A stretch of DNA of 64,000 nucleotides from Brevundimonas fluminis. GTDB lineage: Bacteria > Pseudomonadota > Alphaproteobacteria > Caulobacterales > Caulobacteraceae. The position numbers and the translations under genes are program-made. This document shows positions 1 to 7,754 of the stretch, in pieces; the stretch's first letter is position 1; the number at the start of each line of letters is the position of its first letter. The stretch is taken from contig NZ_RQWJ01000002.1 in NCBI RefSeq assembly GCF_003934285.1, positions 620,001-684,000 of the forward strand, in the 5' to 3' direction. A model generated the notes under the pieces. That model searched no databases. It was given only the letters and a program-made list of their open reading frames with translations, and was not told the origin of the DNA.

Positions 1-594
1 CTGCATGTGAAGCGCGATGCGGTCCGCCAGACCGCAGCGCTGGCGGTGGTGAGCGTCGAAGAGCTCCAGAAAGAGCGGCTCCTCGCCCGCGCGCGCGGCG
101 GCCAGCAGGGCGTGAGCGTCCGGGGCCCAGTCGGGGCGAAGCGCCTCGGCGCCCCGGCGGATCGGCACGAGCCGCTCGGCGACGTGGGCGTGGGCTTCGG
201 CGAGCGCCGCATTGCCCGAGCCGTCGACGATCGCCGAGAACAGGGCCTCGAAGCTCGCGCGGTCGACGGTTCCGGCGGCCTTCTGCAGGCGGGCGGTGCG
301 TGGGCCGTGGAGCTGAAGGGCGGCGTGGACGTAGGCCCATTCCAGCTCCCAGAGATCGATGACGTCCGGCGCGGTCAGGGCCGGGAAGAAGTAGCCGCGC
401 CCCCGGCGACGTTCGATCAGACCCTCGCCGGCCAGACAGGCCAGGGCCTCCCGGACCGGCGTATGGCTGTAGCCGATCTCTTCGGAGAGGTCCTTGACCA
501 CCAGGGGTTCGCCCCAGCCGAAGCGGCCGGAGGCGGCCAGATCACGGATCGCCTTCAGAGCGTCGCCATAGGGGTCTCGGGAGAGGGGCTCCAT
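1..594 (-). CDS. GntR-family transcriptional regulator (3' end outside window)
   Basis: Reading the minus strand from an ATG at 594 gives 198 open codons running off the left edge, so the C-terminus is missing. The N-terminal 70 residues look like a GntR winged helix: 'SHTPVREALACL' is the typical recognition-helix signature, followed by 'GLIERRRGRGYFF', the wing. The rest is a helical, effector-binding FCD-like domain with His residues (AEAHAHVAER, FDAHHRQR) that could coordinate metal in FCD proteins. An in-frame GTG lies two codons upstream and no strong Shine-Dalgarno decides between them. Target genes are unknown. The fold is clear from the wing-helix signature; the ligand is not. Confidence 0.75.
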   Translation of the reverse strand, partial: MEPLSRDPYGDALKAIRDLAASGRFGWGEPLVVKDLSEEIGYSHTPVREALACLAGEGLIERRRGRGYFFPALTAPDVIDLWELEWAYVHAALQLHGPRTARLQKAAGTVDRASFEALFSAIVDGSGNAALAEAHAHVAERLVPIRRGAEALRPDWAPDAHALLAAARAGEEPLFLELFDAHHRQRCGLADRIALHMQ

Positions 595-810
595 CCGTCG
601 CACCGTTTCCGCGACGCGCCGAACACGGACAGGGGCGCGCCTTCCAGGATCAGGGTGGGCGGCTTCAAGACCACAGGGCAAGGGCGTCCGTCATCCTCGG
701 CGCGTATCTCGAGCCTAACCCGCAAAGAAGTTGCGGGCGCCCCGCAAGAAGTCTGCGGGCCTGAGGCGGGCCTCTGGACAGGGTCGGCGACGCGCGTTCA
801 GGTTGAGAGC

Positions 811-1263
811 ATGACGCCGATCCGTTTCGCCGACGAGAGTCATCGCCAGGGCCTGTCGGCGGCGCTGAAGGCGGTGCGCCGGCGGCGCGGCAGGACCGCC
901 GCGGAGGTGGCGGAGGTCATGGGCATGCCGCTACGCTCCTACGAGCATTTCGAGGCGGGTCAGGGGCGTTTCGACTTCGACAAGGTCCGGCGCTTCGCCG
1001 AGGTGCTCGAGGCCGATCCCTTCGCCATCCTGACCGCCGTGCAGATCGCGGCGCCGGCCTTCGCCGCCCGCTGCGCCGACAACAAGATGATGCTCGCCCT
1101 GCTGATCCGCCTGGAGGAGTTCCAGCGCGAGCTCGGCGAGACGGTGGCGGACCTCGACCCGGCCCTGGTGCTGGCGGAGTTGGGCGAGGCCTTCGGCCGG
1201 ATGGACCGGGAACTGCGCCGCCGCGCACGGCTCGAGGAACGTCCGGCCGACTACTTTCCATGA
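811..1263 (+). CDS. XRE-like helix-turn-helix protein
   Basis: 150 aa, starting at an ATG after a weak purine stretch. Residues about 15-60 form a helix-turn-helix resembling XRE/Cro domains: 'RRRRGRTAAEVAEVMGMPLRSYEHFEAGQGRFDF' in outline, here quoted only to show the helix-turn-helix and the conserved 'YEHFEAG' third helix. The remainder is helical with no recognised domain. The reading frame is open far upstream because of GC bias, but the upstream part is antisense to the GntR-like gene and has no protein-like composition. Probably a stand-alone DNA-binding regulator; targets unknown. Confidence 0.7.
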   Translation: MTPIRFADESHRQGLSAALKAVRRRRGRTAAEVAEVMGMPLRSYEHFEAGQGRFDFDKVRRFAEVLEADPFAILTAVQIAAPAFAARCADNKMMLALLIRLEEFQRELGETVADLDPALVLAELGEAFGRMDRELRRRARLEERPADYFP

Positions 1264-1320
1264 GCATCGGTCGGTTCGGGCGGCGCCTGGCGGGCGCGTC
1301 GACCCCTCGCGGGCGACCGC

Positions 1321-1794
1321 TCAAAGGAGATCATGACCGCCGGGCCTGGCCCGCGTCGCCCGGCTGCGGGCCGCGGCGATCAGGCTTCGGTCGCCTTCCT
1401 CCCTCTCGATCTCCAGGGTGATCGAACCGATGCGCCAGACTTCGCTGCGGGTCAGTCCCAGGCGATAAAGGCCGACGAGACGCCAGCGCCGATCGTCCAG
1501 AAAATGGGAGATCTCGACCGGGCAGACGACCATTCCGGCGGCCCCGCCGACGGCGGGACGCGGATCGCCGAGTTCGTGGCGAAGGGCGTCCAGGCCCGGC
1601 ACGGTTTCACGCCAGCCCCGCACCACCTCGTCCGCGCTCAGCCGTTGAGGCGTTCCCCCCAGAAGACCCACGTAGTCGAGATCCACGACCGGCGCGAGAC
1701 GGCGTCGCGCCCCTTCGAAGTCGGCCACGTCAAGGGCGGCGAACAGCCCTCTGACCGCGGCGACGAGTCGGGCTTCGTCGGCTTCCCTCGTCAT
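1321..1794 (-). CDS. SnoaL/NTF2-like family protein
   Basis: 157 aa. The pattern of an N-terminal helix pair (LVAAVRGLFAALDVADFEGARR), then 'LDYVGLLGG', then antiparallel strands with 'WRLVGLYRLGL' and 'SEVWRIGSITLEIE', is that of the NTF2-like cone fold used by SnoaL-type proteins. These are often small ligand-binding proteins or enzymes of unspecified chemistry; no catalytic residue can be assigned. It stands alone on the minus strand, downstream of nothing co-directional. The composition and the amphipathic strand pattern argue it is real; the function is unknown. Confidence 0.65.
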   Translation of the reverse strand: MTREADEARLVAAVRGLFAALDVADFEGARRRLAPVVDLDYVGLLGGTPQRLSADEVVRGWRETVPGLDALRHELGDPRPAVGGAAGMVVCPVEISHFLDDRRWRLVGLYRLGLTRSEVWRIGSITLEIEREEGDRSLIAAARSRATRARPGGHDLL

Positions 1795-2170
1795 GACGGC
1801 GCCGCCCAGGACGGACCTTCACCGTCGTGCGGGCGACTGCGGGCCCCGACGGGGGCGGCCGGCACGCCATGGGGCGGGGCGATCGGAAGCGCGGCGCTCA
1901 TTGTCCGCGCCACCTAGGATCGCCCGGGGGGCGATGCAATGCGGCGGAGCGTCATCGGCCCTGCCGAGCAACCCGTCGGCGCGGTTCCGGCACGGGACTG
2001 GCACGCTCCCCCGACCGGCGGCGCACTCCAAGCGCGATGGCCGTGCCACGAGCTTCCCACGCCGGCGCCTTCAATCGTCGTCTGTTAACGTCGTCACCGT
2101 GCGGGGCTGCCGGCACGGCCGGAGCGTCGGGATCACCCGTCTCAGGCCGAACCGGCCGCCGGGCGCGCCG
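1795..2170. other. intergenic region without a supported gene
   Basis: 376 bases between the NTF2-like gene and the anti-sigma gene. Several short frames are open on both strands, but they are Arg/Pro-rich translations typical of GC-rich noncoding sequence and none has a convincing ribosome binding site. A slightly AT-richer patch near 2080-2100 could belong to a terminator or promoter; I see no clear hairpin. Confidence 0.5.
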
Positions 2171-2950
2171 TCATGACCCGACGGACGCCTCCGTGCCCGC
2201 CGCGTCGCCCCTCGGGTCAGGGCTCCAGCCGCGGTCTCGCGCCCGGGCCTCGGCGACGGCATCGGCGGTCGTCCCGGCGATGGACTCATCGACGGCGGCC
2301 AGCACCGCGGCCGGGGTCTCGGAGGACGCCATGCGCACCTCTCCGTCCGCTGGAGCCAGAGCCGCCAGCGCCGTGACCGTCCAGGCTTCGCCGGCCCGGC
2401 AGGCGAGGCCGCCCCAGCCGTCGCGCTCGGACTGGAAGGTCCGGCACCAGCGGCCGTCCACGTCCTGGAAAGTCAGGCCGACGGACAGCCCCTGCGCGTC
2501 CGCGCCGTCCGACGCCAGGCGCCGGTCCAGCACGCGCTGGAGGCCTGCGTCCGCGACGGTGCGATCCGGGCGCAGCGTCAGGCCCGCGTCGCGGTCCGCG
2601 ATCGGGCCCAGCAGCAGACCGCCCACGAAAGCCGCCGTCGCGAAGGCCGCCCAGGGCACGGCGTGACGCGGCGCCAGCAACTCTCGGAACCGGGCGCCCA
2701 GGCCGGCGAGCGCCTGAGCTCTGGGGACAGAGGCGCCTGCGGCGGCGATGCGGCGGGCCAGGTCGGCGTCGCGCGGGTCGACGGCGATGGGGAAGGCCGC
2801 GGCCAGCGCCCGGCGGGACCGGGTCATGGCCTCCATGCGCGTGGCGAGCGCCGGGTCCGTGCGGGCGGCGGCCTCCAGGCGCGCGGCCGCGTCGGGGGAC
2901 AGTTCGCCGTCGCTCCAGCGCATCAGGGTTTCGTCGTCGGGCCGGCTCAT
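2171..2950 (-). CDS. membrane anti-sigma factor
   Basis: 259 aa. The start codon at 2950 overlaps the stop of the upstream ECF sigma gene (ATGA), so the pair is translationally coupled. The N-terminus (DDETLMRWSDGELSPDAAARL) is the short acidic zinc-less anti-sigma domain typical of ECF partners. A single membrane segment lies around residues 95-115 (AAFATAAFVGGLLLGPI). A periplasmic C-terminal domain of about 140 residues contains 'WCRTFQSERDGWGGLACR', with two Cys that might form a disulfide. Expected role: sequester the sigma factor at the inner membrane until a periplasmic signal arrives. The longer open frame upstream is antisense or out-of-frame and was not used. Confidence 0.85.
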   Translation of the reverse strand: MSRPDDETLMRWSDGELSPDAAARLEAAARTDPALATRMEAMTRSRRALAAAFPIAVDPRDADLARRIAAAGASVPRAQALAGLGARFRELLAPRHAVPWAAFATAAFVGGLLLGPIADRDAGLTLRPDRTVADAGLQRVLDRRLASDGADAQGLSVGLTFQDVDGRWCRTFQSERDGWGGLACRAGEAWTVTALAALAPADGEVRMASSETPAAVLAAVDESIAGTTADAVAEARARDRGWSPDPRGDAAGTEASVGS

Positions 2951-3450
2951 CCCGTCACTCCCTGTGCGGCGAGGGTCTCGATCAGGCTCTGCCGGCCCCG
3001 CACGAGCCGGCTGGTCAGGGTGCCGGCCGGCACGCCCAGGACCTGGGCGGCCTCGGCGTAGGACAGGCCTTCGATCAGCACCAGAGCGACGGCGTGCCTC
3101 TGGTCGTCGGGCAGGGCGTGGAGCGCGTCGCGGGCGGCGAAGCCGTCGGCCCGCAGCGCCTCCCCCGCCTGGGCGGGATCGGCCGCGCGGGCGGCGCCCT
3201 CCTCGTCGGAGGTCAGCAGGCGGCCCCAGCGCTGGGCCTTGCGGCCCTCGTCGATGGCGACCCGTCTCATGAGGGTGAAGGTCCAGCTGTCGAGTCGCGT
3301 CCCCGGTCGGAAGCCGGATCGGGACGCGAGCGCCCGTTCGACGGTCTGCTGGACAAGGTCCTGCGCGTCCGCATCCGCGGGCCGCAGGACTTTGGCAAAT
3401 CGGCGCAGGCGCGGAAGAAGCTCCACAAGCCCCGTCTGAAATTCGTCCAA
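2947..3450 (-). CDS. ECF-family RNA polymerase sigma factor
   Basis: 167 aa with region 2 (LLPRLRRFAKVLRPADADAQDLVQQTVERAL) and region 4 (LPDDQRHAVALVLIEGLSYAEAAQVLGVPAGTLTSRL...). TTG start at 3450, preceded by GAGGAA with good spacing. It is the first gene of an operon with the membrane anti-sigma. A promoter copy (GGATGA-N16-CGTT) lies directly upstream and is also found in front of the divergent S8 protease and of a secreted Gly-rich protein, so it is probably autoregulated and controls a very small regulon. The inducing signal is unknown but should be sensed through the anti-sigma periplasmic domain. Confidence 0.93.
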   Translation of the reverse strand: MDEFQTGLVELLPRLRRFAKVLRPADADAQDLVQQTVERALASRSGFRPGTRLDSWTFTLMRRVAIDEGRKAQRWGRLLTSDEEGAARAADPAQAGEALRADGFAARDALHALPDDQRHAVALVLIEGLSYAEAAQVLGVPAGTLTSRLVRGRQSLIETLAAQGVTG

Positions 3451-3469
3451 GAGCGTTCCTCGTCCATGA

Positions 3470-3501
3470 GGATGAAACGACCGGCGCGGGACGTTTCATC
3501 C
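3470..3501. promoter_or_regulatory. palindromic bidirectional ECF promoter
   Basis: GATGAAACG at 3471-3479 and its perfect inverse CGTTTCATC at 3492-3500. Read on the plus strand it gives GGATGA (3470-3475), 16 bp, CGTT (3492-3495), facing the S8 protease. Read on the minus strand it gives GGATGA (3496-3501), 16 bp, CGTT (3476-3479), facing the sigma/anti-sigma operon. Each element therefore serves as -35 one way and -10 the other way. The same element with the same 16-bp spacing recurs at 4879-4904. Confidence 0.7.
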
Positions 3502-3556
3502 CTGGCATATCGAGAATGGACGGCGTTTCATTGCAAGTCGACCGAGGAGCGGAGAC

Positions 3557-4849
3557 GTGAAGGGATCAACGGCCTGGACGGGGGCTTTTGCGACGGTGAT
3601 GGTGGCGCTCGCCTGCGCCACGCCGACGGCGGCGCAGATCGGGCCGCTGACGGCGCCCCGGCTGCCGGGCCTGCCGTCAGGCGTCACCGATCGGCTGCCG
3701 GAGGTCGGGCGGGTGGACGGTCTGGCAGACCGCCTGGTCGATGACGCTCTGAGGGCCCCTTCGCGGCTGACCGGGCTGGCACGGCGATCGCGCGGAGCGC
3801 TGGAGGTCGATCCTCTGGGCTGGCCGGTCGTGGCCTCAGAGATCGTGGCCATCGATCTGTCCGACGACGCGCGACGTGCGGCGGTCGAGGCCGGATACCG
3901 AGTGCTGCGCGAGGAACGGCTGGAGGCGCTGGATCTGACGACGACGGTCCTGGCCCCGCCGCCGCGCCTGTCGCTGGCGCGGGCCGTGACGCGGCTGCAG
4001 GCGCTCGCCCCCGGGGCGGAGATAGCCTTCAACCACGTCCACACGCCCGCCGGCGAGACCGCTTCGGCGGACGCGGCCCGCGCGAGGCCGGGACCGCCGC
4101 CGGGGGACGCGCGGCTCGGGCTCATCGACACCGGCGTCGACGCCGCTCATCCGGCCCTCGCCGGGTCGCGGGTCAGCCAGAGGGGCTTTGCCGGAGCGCC
4201 GCGCGTCGGGGCGCACGGGTCGGCCGTCGCCTCGTTGATGGTCGGGCGCAGCGGCGCCTTTTCGGGCGGCGCCCCGGGCGAGGCGCTGCTGGTGGCCGAC
4301 ATCTATGGCGGCGAACCGGCGGGCGGCTCCTCCACCGCCCTGGCCCAGGCGCTGGCATGGATGGTCGAGCAGGACGTGGCGGTGGTGAACGTCAGTCTCG
4401 TCGGGCCTCGAAACGGCCTGGTCCAGCGCGCTGTGGCCCGCGCCCAGGCGCGCGGCGTGATCGTCGTGGCGGCGGTGGGCAATGAGGGCCCGGCCGCCCC
4501 GCCGCTCTATCCGGCCGCATACGAGGGCGTCGTCGGCGTCACGGGCGTCGGGGCCCGCAACCAGGCGCTGCCAGAGGCCGCCCGTGGACCCCACGTCGAT
4601 TTCGCGGCTCCGGGCGCCGACATGGCGGCGGCAGGAGCAGGGGGCGGCTGGACCTCGGTTCGGGGGACCTCCTTCGCCGCCCCGATCGTGGCCGGGCTGC
4701 TCGCGACGCGCGGCGAGGCTGTCCTCTCTGAACAGGCCGCCGATCTGGGCGCGCGCGGCCGCGACCCCGTCTACGGGTCCGGCCTGGTCGGGACGACGTC
4801 TCGCACCCCGCCGTCGAGCGTCGGCGCGCGCGGTCGCCTGCGACGCTGA
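3557..4849 (+). CDS. secreted S8 (subtilisin-like) serine protease
   Basis: 430 aa from a GTG start with GAGGAGCGGAG just upstream. An N-terminal signal peptide ends near 'TPTAAQ' (residue about 27). About 150 residues of pro-region or novel domain precede the protease domain. The catalytic triad is visible: Asp191 in 'LIDTGVD', His220 in 'AHGSAVASL', Ser372 in 'GTSFAAP'; the oxyanion Asn is in 'AVGNEGPAAPP'. It is divergent from the ECF sigma operon and shares a palindromic promoter with it. A periplasmic or secreted protease placed beside a membrane anti-sigma might be an effector of the stress response or could feed back on the anti-sigma; the latter is inference. Confidence 0.9.
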   Translation: MKGSTAWTGAFATVMVALACATPTAAQIGPLTAPRLPGLPSGVTDRLPEVGRVDGLADRLVDDALRAPSRLTGLARRSRGALEVDPLGWPVVASEIVAIDLSDDARRAAVEAGYRVLREERLEALDLTTTVLAPPPRLSLARAVTRLQALAPGAEIAFNHVHTPAGETASADAARARPGPPPGDARLGLIDTGVDAAHPALAGSRVSQRGFAGAPRVGAHGSAVASLMVGRSGAFSGGAPGEALLVADIYGGEPAGGSSTALAQALAWMVEQDVAVVNVSLVGPRNGLVQRAVARAQARGVIVVAAVGNEGPAAPPLYPAAYEGVVGVTGVGARNQALPEAARGPHVDFAAPGADMAAAGAGGGWTSVRGTSFAAPIVAGLLATRGEAVLSEQAADLGARGRDPVYGSGLVGTTSRTPPSSVGARGRLRR

Positions 4850-4878
4850 CGGGGGGCTCGCAACAATTCCCGACGGCG

Positions 4879-4904
4879 GGATGAAACGCCGAGGCTCGGT
4901 CGTT
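4879..4904 (+). promoter_or_regulatory. ECF promoter for the Gly-rich secreted protein
   Basis: GGATGA at 4879-4884 and CGTT at 4901-4904 with a 16-bp spacer. The sequence from 4878 to 4904 matches the minus-strand sigma-operon promoter at GGGATGAAACG and at CGG-TCGTT. It is 47 bases upstream of the coding start. Confidence 0.65.
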
Positions 4905-4950
4905 GGACTCCGTGAGGGCGAAGCGCCCCGGATCTTTGCAGGAGACGACG

Positions 4951-5637
4951 ATGAAGAAGACCCTGATCATGGCGACCGTGGCTATCGGAATGGCCCTGGC
5001 CAGCGCCTCCCACGCCCAGGTGCTCGGGGGCTCGGGCGGCCTGGGCGGAGGCCTCGGCGGGGGACTGGGAGGCCAGTCCGGCGGTCTGGGAGGATCTCTG
5101 GGCGGGAACGGCTCCCTGAGCGGCGACCTGACGGGCGGGCTGGATGGGTCGCGCCTGCGCGACCGCGCGACCGGAGCGGCCACCGGCACTCTGTCGCGTG
5201 CGGAACGCCGGGCGGAGCGCGCCAGGGCGCGAGCCGAAGCGGAAGCCGAACGGGCGCGCGCTCGGGCGAGCCGGGCGGCGGGCGCGACGCGTGATAGCGC
5301 CGAAAGCCTGGCGGGAGCGGGCCAGGGAGAGGCGTCCGGGATGATCGGCGGAGCCGGTTCCGCGAGCGGCGCTCCGGGTCAGGCCCAAGGGTCGGGCATG
5401 TTCGACGGCGCCCTCTCCGGGCGGGATATCGATGGTCGGGGCGCGTTTGCAGGCTCCGGCGAGGCTTCGCGGTCGTCACGGGCGGAGGAGACGTCGGACG
5501 CCTCCGAACCGACCCCGCGGCGACGTGGCCGGGCGCGCTCGGACGCCAGTGCGGGCGGGACGGTCTCGTCCGATCGGGGCGGGGCCTCCGCTTCCGCAAG
5601 CGTCTCCGCGGGCGCCGACGCGCGCCGCGGAGACTGA
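4951..5637 (+). CDS. secreted glycine-rich / charged repeat protein
   Basis: 228 aa from the ATG at 4951 with GGAGA five bases upstream; a longer open frame from 4903 lacks a ribosome binding site. Signal peptide MKKTLIMATVAIGMALASASHAQ. Then a Gly-Leu-Gly repeat block (LGGGLGGGLGGQSGGLGG), then an Ala/Arg/Glu-rich, probably helical, region (ERARARAEAEAERARARA), then a low-complexity Ser/Gly/Arg tail. No recognised domain. It has its own copy of the ECF promoter motif and sits directly behind the S8 protease, so it is probably the third product of this stress regulon. It could be a surface or periplasmic structural protein, or a substrate of the protease. Confidence 0.75.
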   Translation: MKKTLIMATVAIGMALASASHAQVLGGSGGLGGGLGGGLGGQSGGLGGSLGGNGSLSGDLTGGLDGSRLRDRATGAATGTLSRAERRAERARARAEAEAERARARASRAAGATRDSAESLAGAGQGEASGMIGGAGSASGAPGQAQGSGMFDGALSGRDIDGRGAFAGSGEASRSSRAEETSDASEPTPRRRGRARSDASAGGTVSSDRGGASASASVSAGADARRGD

Positions 5638-5660
5638 TCGCCTTCGACGTACGAACGGCG

Positions 5661-5686
5661 GGCCCCGTCACCCTGGTGGCGGGGCC
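5661..5686 (+). terminator. hairpin terminator after the Gly-rich gene
   Basis: GGCCCCGTCACC pairs with GGTGGCGGGGCC (one G-T wobble) around a two-base loop, followed by TCTTC. It sits 24 bases after the stop codon. The T-tract is weak, as usual in GC-rich bacteria. Confidence 0.55.
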
Positions 5687-5808
5687 TCTTCGGCTGAGGG
5701 TCACGTCCCCTTTGGGTCAGCCTCCGGTCGGCGTCTGCGACGTCGAGCGCTCGGTCAGGGTCCCCGCGCGGCTCTCACGGTCGCGCGCCGTCGATCAAGC
5801 CCGATCCC

Positions 5809-6441
5809 TCAGAGGAACTCAGCGGTCGGCTGCGCCCCCGGCTCGCCCACGCCTCTGAGCGCGAGATACCGACCGTCCACCAGCTCGTGGAACTTGAGAT
5901 GTCCTCCGCCAGCGCGTTCGGCGTGTTTGCGACGCGAGTCCCTATTCTTCTCCCAGAACAGCATCATCGGGCCGTGGAGGCGTTCCTCGATGAGCAGGCT
6001 GAGCTGGTGATCGTCGAGGAGCTCATTGTCCATCATCATCTCCCAGTGGGAGAGGATGAGGTTCACATAGAGCGACTCCTTGTCGGACAGGGTGCGTCTG
6101 GCGCCCGACCAGACGTTGTGCAGATCCTGGTCATGGATCGAGAGCTTGAGCAGCTCCATGTGCAGAAGCCTGAGCTGCAGCGCAGTATTGCGCTTGGCGT
6201 CCTGATTCTGGACGTGCAGGGCGCGGCGCTGCAGATCGATGGTGTAGAGCAGGCCAAAGGCGGCGAAGCCTGAGAACAGGGCCGAGAAGAGCCCCAGAGC
6301 CTCGGAAATGTCGCGCGCTCGCGCCGGACTGTTCACGAACTGCCAGTTCACCGCCCCCGCCAGCACGAGCAGGTGGGCGAAGAAGAGCAGGACCAGGACC
6401 CCGAATATCCCCGCGAAGACGTACCAGGGTCGGTTGGACAT
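5809..6441 (-). CDS. two-pass membrane protein, DUF6082-like
   Basis: 210 aa. Two membrane helices, residues about 8-30 (VFAGIFGVLVLLFFAHLLVL) and 47-68 (EALGLFSALFSGFAAFGLLY), then a cytoplasmic helical domain with 'LQRRALHVQNQDAKRN', 'LHNVWSGAR' and 'MDNELLDDHQLS'. The layout resembles the DUF6082 family, whose role is unknown, and I name it only provisionally. It follows the cysteine desulfurase gene on the same strand after 96 bases and could be an accessory of the defence region or a neighbour by chance. Confidence 0.65.
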   Translation of the reverse strand: MSNRPWYVFAGIFGVLVLLFFAHLLVLAGAVNWQFVNSPARARDISEALGLFSALFSGFAAFGLLYTIDLQRRALHVQNQDAKRNTALQLRLLHMELLKLSIHDQDLHNVWSGARRTLSDKESLYVNLILSHWEMMMDNELLDDHQLSLLIEERLHGPMMLFWEKNRDSRRKHAERAGGGHLKFHELVDGRYLALRGVGEPGAQPTAEFL

Positions 6442-6537
6442 CCCTCACCTCCGACATAGCCAGGCTCGGCGGCAGAATGTGGGATGGCCGTTGGATTGTG
6501 AAGCGTCCGAACGCCGTAAGGGCTGGGCTCGTTGACC

Positions 6538-7671
6538 TTAAGCCCTGGCCGCCGCGGCGATCAAACCGGCGGCGGTTCGGACCTCGGCGACGGTCGTGAA
6601 GCGCCCCAGGGAGAGCCTTAGCCCTTCATGCGCCGCGTCGGCCGACCATCCGAGGCTCATGAGCACGTGGGAGCCATGCATGACGCCCGAGGTGCAGGCC
6701 GATCCGGCGGCGACTTGGACGGTCGGCTGCAGCCGAGTGACCCAGTCCTTGGCGTCTCGACCCGGCAGGCGCAAATGCAGGCATCCCGGATGACGCGGCG
6801 CAGCCTCGCAGGTGATCACAAGGTCCGGCAGACGCTGGATCAGCTCGTGCGCCAACCGTTCCCTCAACGATTCGACCGTCGAGCGCTCTTCCTTGCTCAG
6901 CAAGGTCATTGCGAGCCCGAACCCGGCGCACAGCGGGGTCGGAAGCGTGCCGGGTCTCAACCCGCCCTCCTGCCCGCCGCCGAACATCAGCGGACGTGGA
7001 CGCCATGGGGCGGTCGAAGACAGATAGAGCGCGCCCACGCCCTTGGGCCCGTAGAGTTTGTGGCTTGAGAAGCTCGCAGCGTCCACGCCCCAGTCGAGCA
7101 TGTCCAAGTCCATGGCGAGCGGCGCTTGGGTCGCATCGGTATGCACGAACGCCCCGAACGGCTCCGCGCGGGCCACGACCTCAGCAATCGGCTGAATCGT
7201 CCCGATCTCATTATTGACCGCCATCACAGACACGACGGCGACGTCCTCGCCCATCAGATCTTCGAGGCGGTCGAGATCGACGAGACCGGTCGGCAGGATC
7301 GGAATCATGTCCACGGTGAAGCCGAGCGGTTCGCACGCCCGTGCGCATTCCAGGACCGCCTTGTGCTCGAAGGCCGAGATGAGGATGCGGCGACGATAAG
7401 GCGGCGCGCCGAGCGCGGCCCCGAGGACGCCAAGATTGTCGGCCTCGGTCGCTCCGGAGGTAAAGACGATCTCGCCGTCCGCCGCTCCAATGGCGGTGGC
7501 GATGCGTGATCGTGCCTGCTCGACGACGCTTGCCGCCGACCAGCCGCCCGCGTGATCCTCAGCGTGGGGATTCGCGAACGATGCGACCGAAACTGACGTA
7601 ACGAGCTCCGACACCCGGGGGTCGATCGGGGTGGACGCCTGATAATCGAGATAGATGGGTGAGGGCGTCAT
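6538..7671 (-). CDS. sspA: cysteine desulfurase of the DNA phosphorothioation system (SspA/DndA type)
   Basis: 377 aa from the ATG at 7671, which has AGGAG four bases upstream; a GTG further up extends the frame without a better site. Class V aminotransferase fold: PLP-binding Lys in 'SSHKLYGPKGVG', the conserved His in 'FEHKAVLE', 'HTDATQAP', and the catalytic persulfide Cys in 'AAGSACTSG'. It takes sulfur from L-cysteine and would pass it to the SspD/DndC-like protein. Divergent from sspBCD, sharing 83 bases of promoter DNA. On sequence alone it could be a housekeeping IscS/NifS homologue, but no isc or suf gene is nearby and the DUF4007/PAPS-reductase neighbours argue for DNA sulfur modification. 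Confidence 0.85.
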   Translation of the reverse strand: MTPSPIYLDYQASTPIDPRVSELVTSVSVASFANPHAEDHAGGWSAASVVEQARSRIATAIGAADGEIVFTSGATEADNLGVLGAALGAPPYRRRILISAFEHKAVLECARACEPLGFTVDMIPILPTGLVDLDRLEDLMGEDVAVVSVMAVNNEIGTIQPIAEVVARAEPFGAFVHTDATQAPLAMDLDMLDWGVDAASFSSHKLYGPKGVGALYLSSTAPWRPRPLMFGGGQEGGLRPGTLPTPLCAGFGLAMTLLSKEERSTVESLRERLAHELIQRLPDLVITCEAAPRHPGCLHLRLPGRDAKDWVTRLQPTVQVAAGSACTSGVMHGSHVLMSLGWSADAAHEGLRLSLGRFTTVAEVRTAAGLIAAAARA

Positions 7672-7701
7672 TGTGCTCCTGGTGACGTCCACCAGTCCCG
7701 A

Positions 7702-7730
7702 TTGACATAGCCCGAGAGAGGCGGTGTTAT
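7702..7730 (+). promoter_or_regulatory. sigma-70-type promoter for sspBCD
   Basis: Perfect TTGACA at 7702-7707, 17-bp spacer, TGTTAT at 7725-7730. Transcription would start near 7737, giving a leader of about 18 bases before the ATG at 7755 (GGAG at 7741-7744). Unusually close to consensus for this GC-rich window, suggesting constitutive expression of the modification genes. Confidence 0.7.
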
Positions 7731-7754
7731 CAACTGGACAGGAGTTCCAGGCTC

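Noticed and set aside
7..1263. 418-codon open frame on the plus strand
   Set aside because: Only the last 150 codons (from 811) are protein-like. The upstream part is antisense to a clear GntR-type gene and reads as GC-biased noise.
2951..3508. N-terminal extension of the anti-sigma frame
   Set aside because: It overlaps the ECF sigma gene in another frame and has no start signal. The ATGA overlap at 2947-2950 gives a better start.
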